Made by a program: the position numbers and the translations under genes. From Phoronis australis (lineage: Eukaryota; Phoronida; Phoronidae): DNA of 64,000 bases. Location: positions 585,955-649,954 of the forward strand of contig NMRA01000176.1 of NCBI GenBank assembly GCA_002633005.1, in the 5' to 3' direction. A model generated the notes under the pieces. The model was given only the letters and a program-made list of their open reading frames with translations. It made no database searches and was not told the origin of the DNA. This document shows, one piece after another, positions 62,370 through 64,000 of this stretch (its first letter is position 1; the number at the start of each line of letters is the position of its first letter).

Positions 62370-64000
62370 AGGAGAATGCCACCCAAAAACAACCTATTTT
62401 GTATCAATTTAGATCGAGTAGTTGTACTGGATAACAGCAAGTTCAGTTGTTTTACCTGACACCTGACGGCAGACGGAGGTGTTGAAATTAACCAGTGACG
62501 GAATGGGTTCGAATGCAGTCTGTTCAGCCGTTCGCAACACGATTACTGGTGTCAACTTGTCGCTTGAATTCATCGTTTCACACCAATGAATCATCAAAAT
62601 TGGATGTAAAACCCTTACAAATACATCGAGTTCTTGAACAAACGTGTTTTATTTCACTGTTACGGATTTACAGGTATTTGAACGAGCCGTAGCCCAACAG
62701 AGTTCGGTAGGCCAATTTACCATGGTCGATCGCGGGAGTTTGGGTCTGTTTGGTGATAAATTCGAATCATTCTTACGTGAAATACAGATAGGAGAACATG
62801 GCTGTGCGTTGTAATTTTAGATTTGCGATTTTTTTCAGTTCTAAACACACAAAACGCTTGTTCTCCCAGCCAGTGGCTCGGAACCTGATCAGGCCCGTCG
62901 CGGCCGCTGGCGGGATTAGACATCTCACGAACATAAACCAGCTTAAGTTGTAAACTAAACCTCTAGTCACGAAAAGACTATAGTGAGCCAAAGAAATAAT
63001 GTACATGTAATTATTTTGGTGAATTAGCCACGAAACTGAAAATCTACATTCTTGTCGGAGGCCGCAAAGTCAATGAGGTTCCCGGCCTTCCGCAGAACCG
63101 TCAGGGCAAAAGTTGTACAGTAACAATGACTTGAAAAATGTATATCTCAATAAACATTCCCCAAACATGTGACCATAGCATATAAGATCGAGTTATTGTT
63201 TCACAACAGCTTTCTGTCAGCAAACACTGAGTTAGCATGCGCTCACACGGCCTTTGTGCCCCCGGCGGTCAATTATCTTTATTGCATCTAAATCCCGGCG
63301 GTAACGCAGTGGTTTATTTATTGCTGGCTTCTCAAAACATTTGCACTTACGAATACTCCAAAGGCATTACAAATTGTATCTAAGGAGAAAGACTTTGTTT
63401 CAGTTTTATAATTATAAGCATTGGTTAGGGTGATAATAATTCATTTCAACGCAGAATAATGAACGTCAACATGGCAACTCGCATTCCCGACTTAGACGAG
63501 AGCTCATCCGACGAAGATTTTACAGGTGGATCGTTAGGTTTCACGGGCTATCAGTTCTAACTGCAATACACTGATCAAGAAATACTAGAGAGCTCCGTGA
63601 ACATGCACAGGCAACGGAACGTATGGATGGTTCTTTGGTAAGCCGGCATTCGTCAGAGAAATCACTGTCGACGAAATGTATGTCACACACGGAGATGTTT
63701 CACGGCCTCATACTTGTTATTAACTGCGTACTTTTCATTCTTCACTACCGAGAGCCACTTCCTAAACAATTCGGGTTCTCGACCGAAGAAGTCTAAAAAA
63801 CGATACACCCGCTCTCCTCGCAGCTCCATAGTTCGGGCAAGCCGGGTAACGATGCACCGCAACGTATAGCGGCGTTCACTCTGCAGATGAACCACTGATG
63901 TCGCTGCGTCGTTACTCACATTCTCTACATGTATAGGTTAACGCGACACCTCTCGGCAAAGTAAGGTCGACCGTGTGCGAGGCGATTTGGATATAGAACG
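62370..64000. mobile_element. Kolobok-like DNA transposon, copy 3, cut by window end
   Basis: TTAA at 62366-62369 then AGGAGAATGCCACCC. It is homologous along its length to the copies at 1871 and 26297. The minus strand at about 63640-63919 reads FRKWLSVVKNEKYAVNNKYE, AVKHLRV and, one frame over, CDIHFVDSDF, which together give the W---...C-x2-HF--DF half of a THAP finger. The plus strand from 63471 reads MATRIPDLDESSSDEDFTGG and SLGFTGYQF before a stop. The right terminus lies just outside the window. Confidence 0.78.

Overview
The window is eukaryotic and looks like a marine invertebrate genome. It is AT-rich, has long introns holding many different transposons, carries a single-frame Gypsy element, and has assembly joins where two diverged haplotypes seem to be placed in tandem. 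I cannot name the species. The repeats would fit an invertebrate deuterostome (hemichordate, echinoderm or lancelet type), but that is only a guess.

Two cellular genes are supported exon by exon, and in both the reading phase closes across the proposed splice junctions. (1) On the minus strand, positions 45204 to 1560, is the orthologue of hyccin (FAM126/HYCC), the small stabilising subunit of the PI4KA-TTC7-EFR3 complex that makes PI4P at the plasma membrane. Ten coding exons (about 341 codons) are visible; the 3' end lies outside the window. (2) On the plus strand, 56709 to 61089, is a compact gene for the mitochondrial ribosomal protein uL10m (MRPL10), five exons and 240 residues. The two genes are arranged head to head, about 11.5 kb apart.

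The rest is mobile and repeated DNA, mostly inside hyccin introns. From left to right: a 23-bp minisatellite (1-172); a Kolobok-like TTAA/THAP DNA transposon (1871-3586, with further copies at 26297-27970 and 62370 to the window end); a terminal-inverted-repeat element (5322-6848); a TIR element with a 5-bp target duplication (10586-11983); a THAP-domain gene fragment whose small intron is almost entirely a MITE (22991-23420), followed by a duplicated haplotype segment; a pair of histone-type 3' stem-loops (28424-28496); a repeat family studded with CTCF-like motifs (30766-31631 and 34531-36060); tRNA-like SINE fragments; a protein-like reading frame of unknown family running into a MITE (40206-40747); another MITE (44213-44719); a small hairpin (47423-47560); and a large foldback (47766-48430) into which a Gypsy retrotransposon inserted. 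The Gypsy copy is cut by an assembly join at 50242, after which the insertion-free flank starts again. A 906-bp run of N lies at 52837-53742. A GC-rich minisatellite (61638-61925) follows MRPL10.

The most interesting points are the THAP fragment whose splice donor lies in the MITE terminus, the orphan histone-type stem-loops, the CTCF-motif-rich repeat family, the heterozygous Gypsy insertion seen as an assembly scar, and the duplicated tail of the MRPL10 last exon in its 3' UTR.
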